From the NCBI GenBank assembly GCA_038210275.1, contig JBBQWV010000006.1:62001-126000 (forward strand): a DNA stretch of 64,000 nt. Direction: 5' to 3'. Position 1 is the stretch's first letter. Each line of letters opens with the position of its first letter. Positions 53,483 to 62,349 of this stretch are shown here, in pieces. The notes under the pieces were generated by a model, which saw nothing but the letters and a program-made list of their open reading frames with translations, was not told the origin of the DNA and did no database searches. Both the position numbers and the translations under genes were made by a program. Source of the stretch: PALSA-1296 sp038210275 (GTDB lineage: Bacteria; Bacteroidota; Ignavibacteria; Palsa-1295).

Positions 53483-54481
53483 TTAATTTTGTGGACTTCC
53501 ATTATCCCGAATCGACTCCATAATCTTCTCCGCCACGTCAAGAGCAGCAAGTCCATCCTCTCCGGAAACGATGGGAACAGTATCATTTATGATCGCATCT
53601 CGGAATATCTCAAGTTCGTATCTGAGTGGATTGAGTTCTGCCACATCAGGTCGTTCATATATGATATTCAGCTTTTTTTCGGCGCGCTCGATCTCACCGA
53701 GATTGAACATTAGTGATTTATTTTCGCTGGCTTCTTCTGCTCCGACAAGGTGAAAAACTTCCGCGCTTTTTGCAGCAAAGTCAACTGAGAGATATGCGTC
53801 GCGTTCAAAAATACGAAGTTTTCGCATCGGGTTCTGCGAGATGCGACTTGCCGTGACATTTGCGACAGCACCACTTGCGAATTTTATTCTCGCATTTGCA
53901 ATGTCAATTTCGTCAGAGACGACTGCAACACCGCTTGCATCAACGCTTGTCACCTCCGACTTCGCAAGCGAGAGGATCACATCAATATCATGAATCATCA
54001 GATCAAGTACGACAGCAACATCTGTTCCGCGCGGCTTGAACTGCGCCAGCCGGTGCGATTCGAAGAACATTGGATTGTGAATAAATTTTTCTAATGCAAG
54101 TAGAGCAGGGTTGAATCTTTCGATATGTCCGACCTGAATTTTTACATTATATTTTTTTGCAAGAGCAATAAGTTCTTGCGCTTCGGCAATAGTATTAGTG
54201 ATCGGCTTTTCGATCAGGACGTGTTTTTTATTCTCAATCGCAAGTTTGGCAACTTCAAAATGCGCGAAGGTAGGAGTGACGACCGAGAGCGCATCAACTT
54301 CAACGATCAATTCTGAAATATCCTTGAAAGATTTTACACTATGCTCAGATGCAACCCGAGAAGCTTCATCGGCATTCTCGTCAAAGACTCCGATAAATTC
54401 AACACCGGAAACTTCCTTCCAAAGTTTTGCATGGACTTTCCCAAGATGACCTACGCCGATGACACCGATTTTTAGGGGCAT
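53483..54481 (-). CDS. Gfo/Idh/MocA family oxidoreductase
   Basis: 332 residues. NAD(P)-binding GVIGVGHLGKVHAK at the N-terminus, EKPITNTIAEA (the conserved EKP) near residue 93 and a C-terminal alpha/beta domain with VLDLMIHDIDVIL holding the family His-Asp. It probably oxidises a sugar or inositol derivative; genes of this exact type often stand beside lipid A genes in Bacteroidota, but none is visible here. Confidence 0.9.
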   Translation of the reverse strand: MPLKIGVIGVGHLGKVHAKLWKEVSGVEFIGVFDENADEASRVASEHSVKSFKDISELIVEVDALSVVTPTFAHFEVAKLAIENKKHVLIEKPITNTIAEAQELIALAKKYNVKIQVGHIERFNPALLALEKFIHNPMFFESHRLAQFKPRGTDVAVVLDLMIHDIDVILSLAKSEVTSVDASGVAVVSDEIDIANARIKFASGAVANVTASRISQNPMRKLRIFERDAYLSVDFAAKSAEVFHLVGAEEASENKSLMFNLGEIERAEKKLNIIYERPDVAELNPLRYELEIFRDAIINDTVPIVSGEDGLAALDVAEKIMESIRDNGSPQN

Positions 54482-54630
54482 TTATTAATTTAGGACTTGG
54501 GTGGAGTTAAAGGGTACTAAACATTGTAATATTTTATCTTTCATTCTCTACATTAATGATCGAAAGAACGATTTTCGTTAAAGCAGAGTTCGGTTTGAGT
54601 ATTCAAGAAATATTCACAGAAATTTCGGCT

Positions 54631-55014
54631 ATGAGACAATTCTACCTGATACTGGCATTGGCTATTGTGATGACATCCTGTAATTCATCTACTGATCCAA
54701 CAACGGACGGAAGCTACCTGATCGCCACACCCGATACAGTCATTCTCCAAAGAACTGATTCCGTAAAAACGCTTGATATGAAATTAAGTTGCGGCTGCGG
54801 ATTCACTTTGCAAGTTACCGGCATGACCGGAGATACTAGTGTTATCAAATATAATCCGGTCCAGAATTTAGGCGATACTCTTTCGAAACATTCGATCACT
54901 TTTTCCTATTCACCTTCCCTTGCTTCTGCAAAGACAGGGCAAATCTCCCTGAATTTTCTTGCTCGAAAGCATTCCTATACTTATACGAGCACTATCTCAG
55001 TAAAAATGTATTAA
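54631..55014 (+). CDS. Small lipoprotein
   Basis: 127 residues from the ATG at 54631 (MRQFYLILALAIVMTSC), signal peptide with MTSC lipobox (Cys17). The frame is open from 54556, but those 25 residues lack a role before a signal peptide. The mature part is Ser/Thr-rich and predicted all-beta (TVILQRTDSVKTLDMKL, SLASAKTGQISLNFLARK), with a CGCGF motif in the middle. Unknown function. Its stop overlaps the stop of the convergent M1-Omp85 gene. Confidence 0.75.
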   Translation: MRQFYLILALAIVMTSCNSSTDPTTDGSYLIATPDTVILQRTDSVKTLDMKLSCGCGFTLQVTGMTGDTSVIKYNPVQNLGDTLSKHSITFSYSPSLASAKTGQISLNFLARKHSYTYTSTISVKMY

Positions 55015-58000
55015 AAGGTTGTACCTAAGCTGATCGCATAACGGAAAGCAAAATTTCCTTTTCCATCATCCGGATGGTTCAAGTAGATCGGGAAATAAAT
55101 ACCGATGGTTGGGATATTGGAATATTCTCCTGCCACTCCCTGTAATTGTGAGGGTAACCAAGAAAGGATATTTAGTTTTATGCCGAGACCGGCATCAGTA
55201 AATAACTGATGAGTAATTGCGGACAAAGTTACTTCACTGCCAACCCACCCGGCATCGAAGAATACCATAGGGGTCAATGAAGCAGGAAGCCATCCCCAAG
55301 AGCGAATGGGGTTTGGCAAAACCAGTTCAGTTGTAAATCCGAAACCGCCATCTGCAAATCCATTGGAACCGGTATTCGGCTTATAGCCTCTCACACCTGC
55401 TCCGCCTTCCAAAAAGAAATGGGATTGGCTGCTAAAATGCTGGCTGATACTTGTTACCGCTTGCCAGAAACCACTATGAATTTGATCGTAACAATTTGCG
55501 CCATTGAGAAATAAAAATCTATCGAAAGGTAATCGGCTGCCCCACGTTCCAGTAGCATTCAACCGAAACGACAGTATTGATTGACTGCTTAGATCAAATC
55601 GTTGCTGACCGATAATATTCCAGCCACCGTATGTTGTAAACCCTTCATCGAAGGGAAAAAATAGATATTGATTGTTAGAAATATAATTGAAGCTTTGGTC
55701 GATTTTTACTGTGACTTTTGAACCTGCATCATGGGAAGTAAAACCATATTTCAATCCACTGGTCACATTCATTCCGTCTGCATGAGCGGCATAATACACA
55801 GGATAGACATAATTGGGCATCGTTCCTCTATCCATTGCTTCGGCAAAGAAACCTATTGTTTGAGTCGGACCGAGATAAAGATAATCCGGTCGAATCACAT
55901 GATCAAGTGAAATTGATGCAGCCATAACTCCATACATTTTCTTTGCATCAAAATTAATCGTCGTGAGATTGCCTAGCCACTTTACATTCTTCGAATATCG
56001 TAATTCGCCATCAAGGTAATCATACCATTTGGGCGTCGTATTAACGAATCTATAATGATAGAAACTGTCTATTTTCACAATATCCCATGACTGTCTTTCG
56101 GGAGCAGTTTTGAAAATTAATTTAATATCTCCACTTCCCTGTCTGTTTGTACCGAAGAGCATCCCCATACCTATATTCAACTGAGATGTTTCTTCATACC
56201 ATAAGATAGGACGAAGTACACCATACATTCCGCTAAGTGGTGGTGATATTTGTAATTGCTTCAGAAAAGTAAATTCCGTTTTTGGGAAAAGCCCACTTGT
56301 ATTATTCCTACGATTCAGATCCATCAACCGATACGAACTATCGATCTCGTACCAGTCAACTTCCTTCGGCGTAGTAATCGTGCCTTCATATCCTGTGCTT
56401 ACCCAATCCCAACTCGGAAAGAACAATCTGCCTGCTTCTGGTTTTTTATAAGCAAGTCCTTGATTAACGGACAGAGGAATCGTCGCAATTCCTGTCGAGC
56501 CATCATCGTAGTGCAACGTCAGATCAATCGGAGCTACGCCAAGATTTTTGTTCTTGAGTTTCACTGTCGTTTCATAAGTACCATCTTGTTTCTTTTCAGA
56601 ATTCAAACCACAAGCAGCATAGTCTATTGTCCTTGTTGAAGCAAACCATTCATCGAAATAATAATCGAGATCGGCGCCCGAAACATCCTGCATTGTGCGT
56701 TTGAAATCATTCAGGTTTGGATGTTTGAAATGCCAACGACGAAAATATTCTTTCATGCCTGCCCAAAAAACTGAATCACCGAGTACATATTCAAGCTGTG
56801 CCAAACCTGCAAGAGTTTTGAAATACACTTGCCCTGCATTCACACCTTCTCGAAACCAATCATGCGGAATTGTAAGCGGCTCTTCATATCCAGCCGTTGC
56901 AAGATCGAGATAGGAGCTATAATAATTTCGCCGGGTATCGGTTTCGGGAATCAACATACGAGTCAGCCATGGTCTTTCATCTACTCCGTTGATCCTTTGA
57001 TTGCGGCCATAATGCGCTTCCTGACACGTCATCTCAATAAATTCCGTGAAGCCTTCATCGAGATAGGCATATCGCGTTTCGTTATTACCGATCATTCCGT
57101 AGAACCACTGATGACCACCTTCATGTGCAATGAGTCCGGCGCTGGCACTGCCATCCATGATAAGCTGCGGATACTCCATACCTCCATCACCACCATGTGT
57201 ATTGGTGAAATTTCTATACTGATACCACCCTACTTTTTTTGAATGATGATCGAGCATAAAAAAAGTATTTGGCATTGCTTCCTTCCAAGCTTGCTCTTCA
57301 TTTGCTTTATAAAGACAATGCACAGTGATCGTATCGCTCCACGTATCCCATTCATGAATGTAATCGTGAGCTACCCAGGCAAAGTCATGAACATTCGAAG
57401 CCGTAAAATGCCATGTGGTCATAAGCGATTGCTTTGCTTTTGCAACAGAATCGGGATAAGCCTTTCCTTTCTTCACACCGTTTGCAATTTGATCATAACC
57501 CCAACCGACTTCTTCAGGATTCTGGCACTGCCCTGTTGAACCGACACAAAATTTTGATGGCACATTCATCGTAACGTCGAAATCTCCCCAGACACCATAG
57601 AATTCACGAGCAATATATTCCTGATGGTGCCAGCCTTCGCGGTCGTACTCACAAATCTTCGGATACCATTGGGACATAGAATATTTTATTCCATCTTGAT
57701 TCATCCATCCACCACGGCGAGTGAGCGGAGGAATTTGGACAAAAAAGGGCATACTAATTTCTTCTTCACTTCCAGGTGGCAAAGGTTCATTCAATATAAC
57801 CTTCATGATAGTGCCGGATATCTCAAACTTTACAGGAATGAGAGAAGGTTTTTTTCTCCATAGACCAACTTTCAGAGCGCTTACTTCACTAATCCTCTGC
57901 TCTCCCCAGTCGCTTCGTTTATAATGATCTATTTTATCAGCAACACCACGATCATTCAAAATTTTCGAACGTTCATGCATCATTGATCCAGGTTGAAATG

Positions 58001-58205
58001 CATTATAATAGAGATGAAACCAGATTTCGTGAAGAGTGTCGGGAGAGTTATTGGTATAAACAACGGAGAGATTTCCATCGAAAGAATGAATGGAATCTAT
58101 CAGCGTTCCACTGATCGTATAAGAAACATGCTGTTGCCAATAATCAGATGGCTGTGCTGAAGCAGATACTGCGACAAATAAAAAAAGAAGAAAGATTTTT
58201 TTCAT
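55011..58205 (-). CDS. M1-family metallopeptidase fused to an Omp85-like beta-barrel
   Basis: 1064 residues from the ATG at 58205 (signal peptide, ending SASAQ). The N-terminal half is an M1 gluzincin: GGMEY (variant of GxMEN), the zinc motif HEGGHQW at about 361-367 and Glu384 exactly 18 residues after the second His, plus the usual catalytic-domain helices. From about residue 640 to the end comes a beta-rich domain with the Omp85 marks GGAGVRGY (934-941, the VRGY/F lid motif), VFFDAGWVG and a terminal Phe in FRYAISLGTTF. The protein thus looks like an outer-membrane-tethered aminopeptidase. The family often has such long tails in Bacteroidota, but the Omp85 motif is striking. Confidence 0.87.
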   Translation of the reverse strand: MKKIFLLFLFVAVSASAQPSDYWQQHVSYTISGTLIDSIHSFDGNLSVVYTNNSPDTLHEIWFHLYYNAFQPGSMMHERSKILNDRGVADKIDHYKRSDWGEQRISEVSALKVGLWRKKPSLIPVKFEISGTIMKVILNEPLPPGSEEEISMPFFVQIPPLTRRGGWMNQDGIKYSMSQWYPKICEYDREGWHHQEYIAREFYGVWGDFDVTMNVPSKFCVGSTGQCQNPEEVGWGYDQIANGVKKGKAYPDSVAKAKQSLMTTWHFTASNVHDFAWVAHDYIHEWDTWSDTITVHCLYKANEEQAWKEAMPNTFFMLDHHSKKVGWYQYRNFTNTHGGDGGMEYPQLIMDGSASAGLIAHEGGHQWFYGMIGNNETRYAYLDEGFTEFIEMTCQEAHYGRNQRINGVDERPWLTRMLIPETDTRRNYYSSYLDLATAGYEEPLTIPHDWFREGVNAGQVYFKTLAGLAQLEYVLGDSVFWAGMKEYFRRWHFKHPNLNDFKRTMQDVSGADLDYYFDEWFASTRTIDYAACGLNSEKKQDGTYETTVKLKNKNLGVAPIDLTLHYDDGSTGIATIPLSVNQGLAYKKPEAGRLFFPSWDWVSTGYEGTITTPKEVDWYEIDSSYRLMDLNRRNNTSGLFPKTEFTFLKQLQISPPLSGMYGVLRPILWYEETSQLNIGMGMLFGTNRQGSGDIKLIFKTAPERQSWDIVKIDSFYHYRFVNTTPKWYDYLDGELRYSKNVKWLGNLTTINFDAKKMYGVMAASISLDHVIRPDYLYLGPTQTIGFFAEAMDRGTMPNYVYPVYYAAHADGMNVTSGLKYGFTSHDAGSKVTVKIDQSFNYISNNQYLFFPFDEGFTTYGGWNIIGQQRFDLSSQSILSFRLNATGTWGSRLPFDRFLFLNGANCYDQIHSGFWQAVTSISQHFSSQSHFFLEGGAGVRGYKPNTGSNGFADGGFGFTTELVLPNPIRSWGWLPASLTPMVFFDAGWVGSEVTLSAITHQLFTDAGLGIKLNILSWLPSQLQGVAGEYSNIPTIGIYFPIYLNHPDDGKGNFAFRYAISLGTTF

Positions 58206-58283
58206 GCAGGGATAAAATATGCAAAAAGTTGAAGGGAGTAACATTAATGGAGGGAATGAAATTCAACGAATTGAGAATGTTTT

Positions 58284-58326
58284 GTCTGAACTGGAATTTA
58301 TGGGATAATTAGAATTAGTGAGATTC
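58284..58326 (+). repeat. 43-base GGGATT-type repeat, copy 2
   Basis: 36 of 43 positions identical to 36488-36530, which lies about 22 kb away. Confidence 0.65.
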
Positions 58327-58349
58327 TTAAGTACTATTTGATCTCGCAT

Positions 58350-59414
58350 TCATTTCTCAAGTTCTTTCGTAGAGATAACCTTAAAATTAAAACTATCTCC
58401 GTCTTGTTTGTAAAACAAAATGTGTCTCCTAGAGGAACTGATAAGAGCATCGAATCTCGAGAACCCAATTTTTTTTATTTCTTTATTTAAGTTGTTTCCT
58501 ATTACCCAGTAACACTCAGGGGTTCTCGAAGTGGTCCCACACCAAGCTCCTTCCAAACTCTTATAAATCTCACGCCACCCCTCATCATTCTCCTCTTTTT
58601 TCAAAAATTTAAAGAGATAATTTTCTGGATCCAATCGGTATATTGGTCCCTCAAATCGTGCAGGACCTAGGAATAAAGTATCAAACTTTTTAATTTTTAA
58701 ATCATATTTTGTTAGGACAGTATCATACTGATAAGAAGTCTCACTTTCACAGACTGGACGGAAATAATAAATTACAGGCTCACTGCCAGAAATGCTATAA
58801 TAACTAGTTGGAAGGGTATCAGAAACGGTTAAGTCGGCATTTGCAATCCGCAAGTTTTTAATCCTGAGTGTATCTTCCATACGTATTAAAAATTGATTTT
58901 CTCCAAAATTTCGCAATATATGTCCAGGTGAAGATAAGGATGCAATTTTTAAGACATTGTTGCTAACCAAGCGATAGACATTAGTGGTACGAGCATATTT
59001 TGCAGAGTTTTCTCTGAAATTTACCACAAGAAGATTTCTGTCGTTCGAAACAAAACGGAATTGGACAGCAGGAAATGAATCTGTGATCTTATTCGAATTT
59101 AAATTATAACAAATAAATTTACTATTATTAGGGTATGGGTTGATATTACTAAAAGATGATCGTAATAACAAAATGCTATCATTTACCAAGGATAATAGAG
59201 TGGTTGAAAGTAAGGAGTCAAGTTTGCGAATAGTATGAATTTCTCCAGAGGAATCTATTCTAACAATGGATGAGAACGTTGATGTTTTATGAATAGCTAT
59301 AAAATCATTTTCGGAAACAGAGTAAACATCAGTTAAATGGCCGCTTATTTCTCTCGAAGACTTGCAACTTTGGAGAAAAAAGATAATTAAAAATGAAATA
59401 ACTATGTATTTCAT
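58350..59414 (-). CDS. AT-rich lipoprotein of unknown function
   Basis: 354 residues with a short signal peptide and LQSC lipobox (Cys17, MKYIVISFLIIFFLQSC). The mature part alternates strands of 6-8 residues with polar loops (FIAIHKTSTFSSIVRIDSSGEI, FVSNDRNLLVVNFRENSA, VIYYFRPVCESETSYQYDTV), consistent with a beta-propeller, but no PD40 signature. The base composition is visibly more AT-rich and Asn/Ile/Ser/Lys-rich than its neighbours, a possible sign of transfer. Follows the TPR gene closely on the same strand (5 bases). Confidence 0.72.
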   Translation of the reverse strand: MKYIVISFLIIFFLQSCKSSREISGHLTDVYSVSENDFIAIHKTSTFSSIVRIDSSGEIHTIRKLDSLLSTTLLSLVNDSILLLRSSFSNINPYPNNSKFICYNLNSNKITDSFPAVQFRFVSNDRNLLVVNFRENSAKYARTTNVYRLVSNNVLKIASLSSPGHILRNFGENQFLIRMEDTLRIKNLRIANADLTVSDTLPTSYYSISGSEPVIYYFRPVCESETSYQYDTVLTKYDLKIKKFDTLFLGPARFEGPIYRLDPENYLFKFLKKEENDEGWREIYKSLEGAWCGTTSRTPECYWVIGNNLNKEIKKIGFSRFDALISSSRRHILFYKQDGDSFNFKVISTKELEK

Positions 59415-59419
59415 TTTTT

Positions 59420-60922
59420 TTACAAATTACTCTCCCTATTCACAATCTCCTCAACTTGTCGGAAAGATTCTTCTGATCCTAAAATTGGAAATTCGGACTC
59501 GAAGTTTTTTCTTTTACTTTCATCAAGGCGGAAGGCGATAAGGAGTTCTACGGCTGACTCTAAGTGTGCATTCAGAAGGTAGAGCGCTTTTGCTCTGCCG
59601 TAATGAGCATCTGCCCATTCGGGTTCTATAGCTGTGGCAGATTCGTAGGCTCGTGCTGCTTCACTGAGGCGGCGTTCATCGAGAAGCGTTTCGGCGTAAT
59701 CGAACCATGCTTCGAAATCTTTCGGAGAAAGCTCTAAGACCATTTTGTAGGCAAGCAACGCTTCACTTAACCTGCCAAGATTATAAAGCGCATCCGCTTT
59801 CGCATACCACAATTCGGAATTCTTATTATTGATCGCAAGCGCAGCATCGTAATCCTCCAGAGCTTTGCGTGGATGATCGAGTGCATCGTAGCACGAACCT
59901 CTGCCGAAAAACGATTCAGAATGCTTCGGATCGTATTTGATTGCCTGCGAAAAACAGCGGATCGCGTCACGAAAACGCTGAAGTTCTTCATACGCATTCG
60001 CAAGATTATGCCATGCGCTGACATCTTCAGCTTCGTACTTAAGACATTCTTTATAAGACTCTATCGCCTCGTTCAACTTGCCAAGATTGGCATACGCATT
60101 TCCTCGATTATACCAAGCCGCTGGAAAATCTTCCTTGATCGCAAGTGCCATCTCGTAGCTTGAGATAGCCTTGTTGAACATCCCCATGCGGTTATAGACG
60201 ATACCGTGATTATACCAGCCGTTATGGTTATAGGGATCGTTATCGAGATGAAGTTCGTAAGCTTCAAGTGCCTTATTGAAATCTTCTATTGAATCGTAGC
60301 AGAAACCAAGTTCGTAATAAGCATCTTTTGCGAATTCTTCCTTACCTGCAAGGTAGCGGAAGATGGCGATTGCATCATGATAACGTTCAGCTTTTTCGAA
60401 GCAAATACCTTTCGAAAAGAGCGCATCGTCATTTGCAGGGTCAGTCGTAAGGGCGCGATCAAAAGTATGCAAAGCCTCTTCTGTTCTGCCTAAAGCTTCG
60501 AGAACGATTCCGTAATTAACGAGAAGTTCGGCATCCGTGGGATCAAGAGAAAGTCCGCGTTCGTAAGAGATAAGCGCATCATCAAATTCAGCATGATGTG
60601 CCTCAAGCATTCCTCGACGATGCCAGGCTTCAGCGGAAAAAGGAGCGTGCTGAGTCAGAAGCTTTGCAAAATGCATCGCTTCTTCGAACTTGTCGTTTTC
60701 AATACAGTAATCGACGAGGGCTTCTAAAATTTCGGGATTTAGGAATGCGCGCTGCTTGGATTCTCTGGGAATAAAATCACGATTGGTCCGTTTTTCTTCG
60801 CGATAACGGGTCAACTCTTCCTCAAAATATTTTTTGCGGGTATCGCTTTCTTCTTTATTTTCTCTGCCCGGAAGTTCGTCGTCTCCGTAGGCAAATGGGT
60901 CGTAATCGTCGTAAAGGTTCAT
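59420..60922 (-). CDS. Tetratricopeptide repeat protein
   Basis: 500 residues with about eleven TPR units from residue about 90 to 460 (34-residue period with W/L/G/Y/A/F/A/P pattern: AEAWHRRGMLEAHHAEFDDA, PTDAELLVNYGIVLEALGRT). No signal peptide or membrane helix, so it is cytoplasmic. The N-terminal 65 residues are acidic and charged. A scaffold role is likely; the partner is unknown. A TATATTTG promoter-like box is 98-105 bases upstream (61020-61027, minus). Confidence 0.88.
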   Translation of the reverse strand: MNLYDDYDPFAYGDDELPGRENKEESDTRKKYFEEELTRYREEKRTNRDFIPRESKQRAFLNPEILEALVDYCIENDKFEEAMHFAKLLTQHAPFSAEAWHRRGMLEAHHAEFDDALISYERGLSLDPTDAELLVNYGIVLEALGRTEEALHTFDRALTTDPANDDALFSKGICFEKAERYHDAIAIFRYLAGKEEFAKDAYYELGFCYDSIEDFNKALEAYELHLDNDPYNHNGWYNHGIVYNRMGMFNKAISSYEMALAIKEDFPAAWYNRGNAYANLGKLNEAIESYKECLKYEAEDVSAWHNLANAYEELQRFRDAIRCFSQAIKYDPKHSESFFGRGSCYDALDHPRKALEDYDAALAINNKNSELWYAKADALYNLGRLSEALLAYKMVLELSPKDFEAWFDYAETLLDERRLSEAARAYESATAIEPEWADAHYGRAKALYLLNAHLESAVELLIAFRLDESKRKNFESEFPILGSEESFRQVEEIVNRESNL

Positions 60923-61190
60923 CGTTCTTGTTGTTTTAGCTTTCGTGTTTTAACCCTTATACTTAAAGAACATTGACGCGGGGGCAGCCGTTTCAACTAT
61001 TATTAACATCTTCACACTGCAAATATACGAAGATTCTTGATAAAGTAGGTGGGGATAAATGGAGAATTTATCCTCAAAATCAGATCAAATTCAGCTATTT
61101 TTAAGAATGTGGATGACTTCTCTCTCTATGTCTTAAAAATGGAGGGTGAATAAGAGGTGGATAAGTGTAAATAAAATAACTATCTATATG

Positions 61191-61264
61191 TCGGCGTGAC
61201 CGGATTTGAACCGACGACCCCTACTACCCCAAAGTAGTGCGCTACCAGGCTGCGCTACACGCCG
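61191..61264 (-). tRNA. tRNA-Pro (anticodon GGG)
   Basis: 74 bases fold into a standard cloverleaf: acceptor CGGCGTG/CACGCCG with discriminator A, D stem GCGC/GCGC, anticodon stem CTACT/AGTAG with loop TTGGGGT (anticodon GGG), 5-base variable loop, T stem with TTCAAAT loop. The CCA end is not encoded. Confidence 0.95.
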
Positions 61265-61359
61265 AATTTTATGCGCCGAGAAAACAGGAGTTAGAATGGC
61301 TTAGTTCGGAAAGACTCTTTAAGCAAAACGTTTTCGCTTCCATTTGCATTCTATATAGT

Positions 61360-62349
61360 GTGTTAATCGAATTAACTCCATCCGGTTTATATTGTGAGGC
61401 TGGCGATTTTTATATCGACCCGCAACAACCTGTTCGCCGTGCAATAATTACCCATGCTCATACCGATCATGCCAAACCCGGCATGGAGGCATATCTCACT
61501 TCCCGATCAGGTCAGCCCCTTGTTCAACAGCGAGTAGGTCTTCGGGCAAAAGTAAACTCGTTGGAATTCGGTGAAGAGCTTTCTATTAGTGGTGTGAAAG
61601 TCAGCCTTCATCCGGCGGGACATATTCTTGGATCGGCACAAGTTCGAGTTGAATATAAAGGAGAAGTTTGGGTTGTCAGTGGAGATTATAAACTCGAACC
61701 TGATGCAACCTGCGAAACTTTTGAACACGTCAAGTGCCATACCTTCATCACCGAGTCAACTTTCGCAAAGCCACATTATAAATGGAAGCCGCAACGCGAG
61801 ATATTTAATCAGATCAATGACTGGTGGCAATTAAATGCACTTTGGGGCACAACGTCCGTGGTAGCTGCGTATTCTCTTGGGAAAGCTCAGCGAATTCTTG
61901 CAGGCATTGATGCCAATATCGGGCCGGTGCTCATTTACCCAACAGTTGAAAAATTTATCCCTGCTTATAAAGCGGCAGGTATTCATTTTCCGGAGTTATT
62001 ACCTTTCAATGACGAGACGATCCTCTCGGTTAAAAATAAGAATGCGCTTATCGTCGCGCCTCCGCAATTTACTCGGCTCGAAGCTGAGCGAAAATTTGGT
62101 ACTGTTGCTACAGCCTTTGCTTCGGGTTGGATGTCTAAAGGCGGAGCAAACAGTAAAGTGCACGACCGAGGCTTTGCCTTAAGCGATCATGCAGATTGGG
62201 AAGGTCTCCTTCTGGCAATTAAAGAAACAGGAGCAGAAAATATTTTTGTCAATCATGGCTTTGTTAATACGCTTGTCAATTATTTGCAAGGCATTGGATT
62301 GAATGCCCATATCATGGGTGCGAGTCAGCATACTCCAACAACAGCGTAA
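61360..62349 (+). CDS. Ligase-associated DNA exonuclease (MBL fold)
   Basis: 329 residues from a GTG at 61360, chosen because the family starts close to the GLYCEAGDFYIDP motif (here residues 9-21); the frame is open from 61237, but that part overlaps the tRNA. Metallo-beta-lactamase motifs HAHTDHA, AGHILGS and SGDYKLEPD, then beta-CASP-like FASGWM and LSDHADWEGL. In other genomes this exonuclease is next to an ATP-dependent DNA ligase and a helicase in a repair cluster, none of which is here. Its end overlaps the convergent asparagine synthase gene by 38 bases. Confidence 0.9.
   Translation: MLIELTPSGLYCEAGDFYIDPQQPVRRAIITHAHTDHAKPGMEAYLTSRSGQPLVQQRVGLRAKVNSLEFGEELSISGVKVSLHPAGHILGSAQVRVEYKGEVWVVSGDYKLEPDATCETFEHVKCHTFITESTFAKPHYKWKPQREIFNQINDWWQLNALWGTTSVVAAYSLGKAQRILAGIDANIGPVLIYPTVEKFIPAYKAAGIHFPELLPFNDETILSVKNKNALIVAPPQFTRLEAERKFGTVATAFASGWMSKGGANSKVHDRGFALSDHADWEGLLLAIKETGAENIFVNHGFVNTLVNYLQGIGLNAHIMGASQHTPTTA

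Noticed and set aside
59420..60922. DNA-level tandem repeat array
   Set aside because: The periodicity comes from protein TPR units; the DNA copies are too diverged for a nucleotide repeat.
61237..61359. N-terminal extension of the exonuclease starting with the ATG at 61237
   Set aside because: It overlaps the tRNA-Pro gene on the other strand and shows no family similarity before the GTG at 61360.
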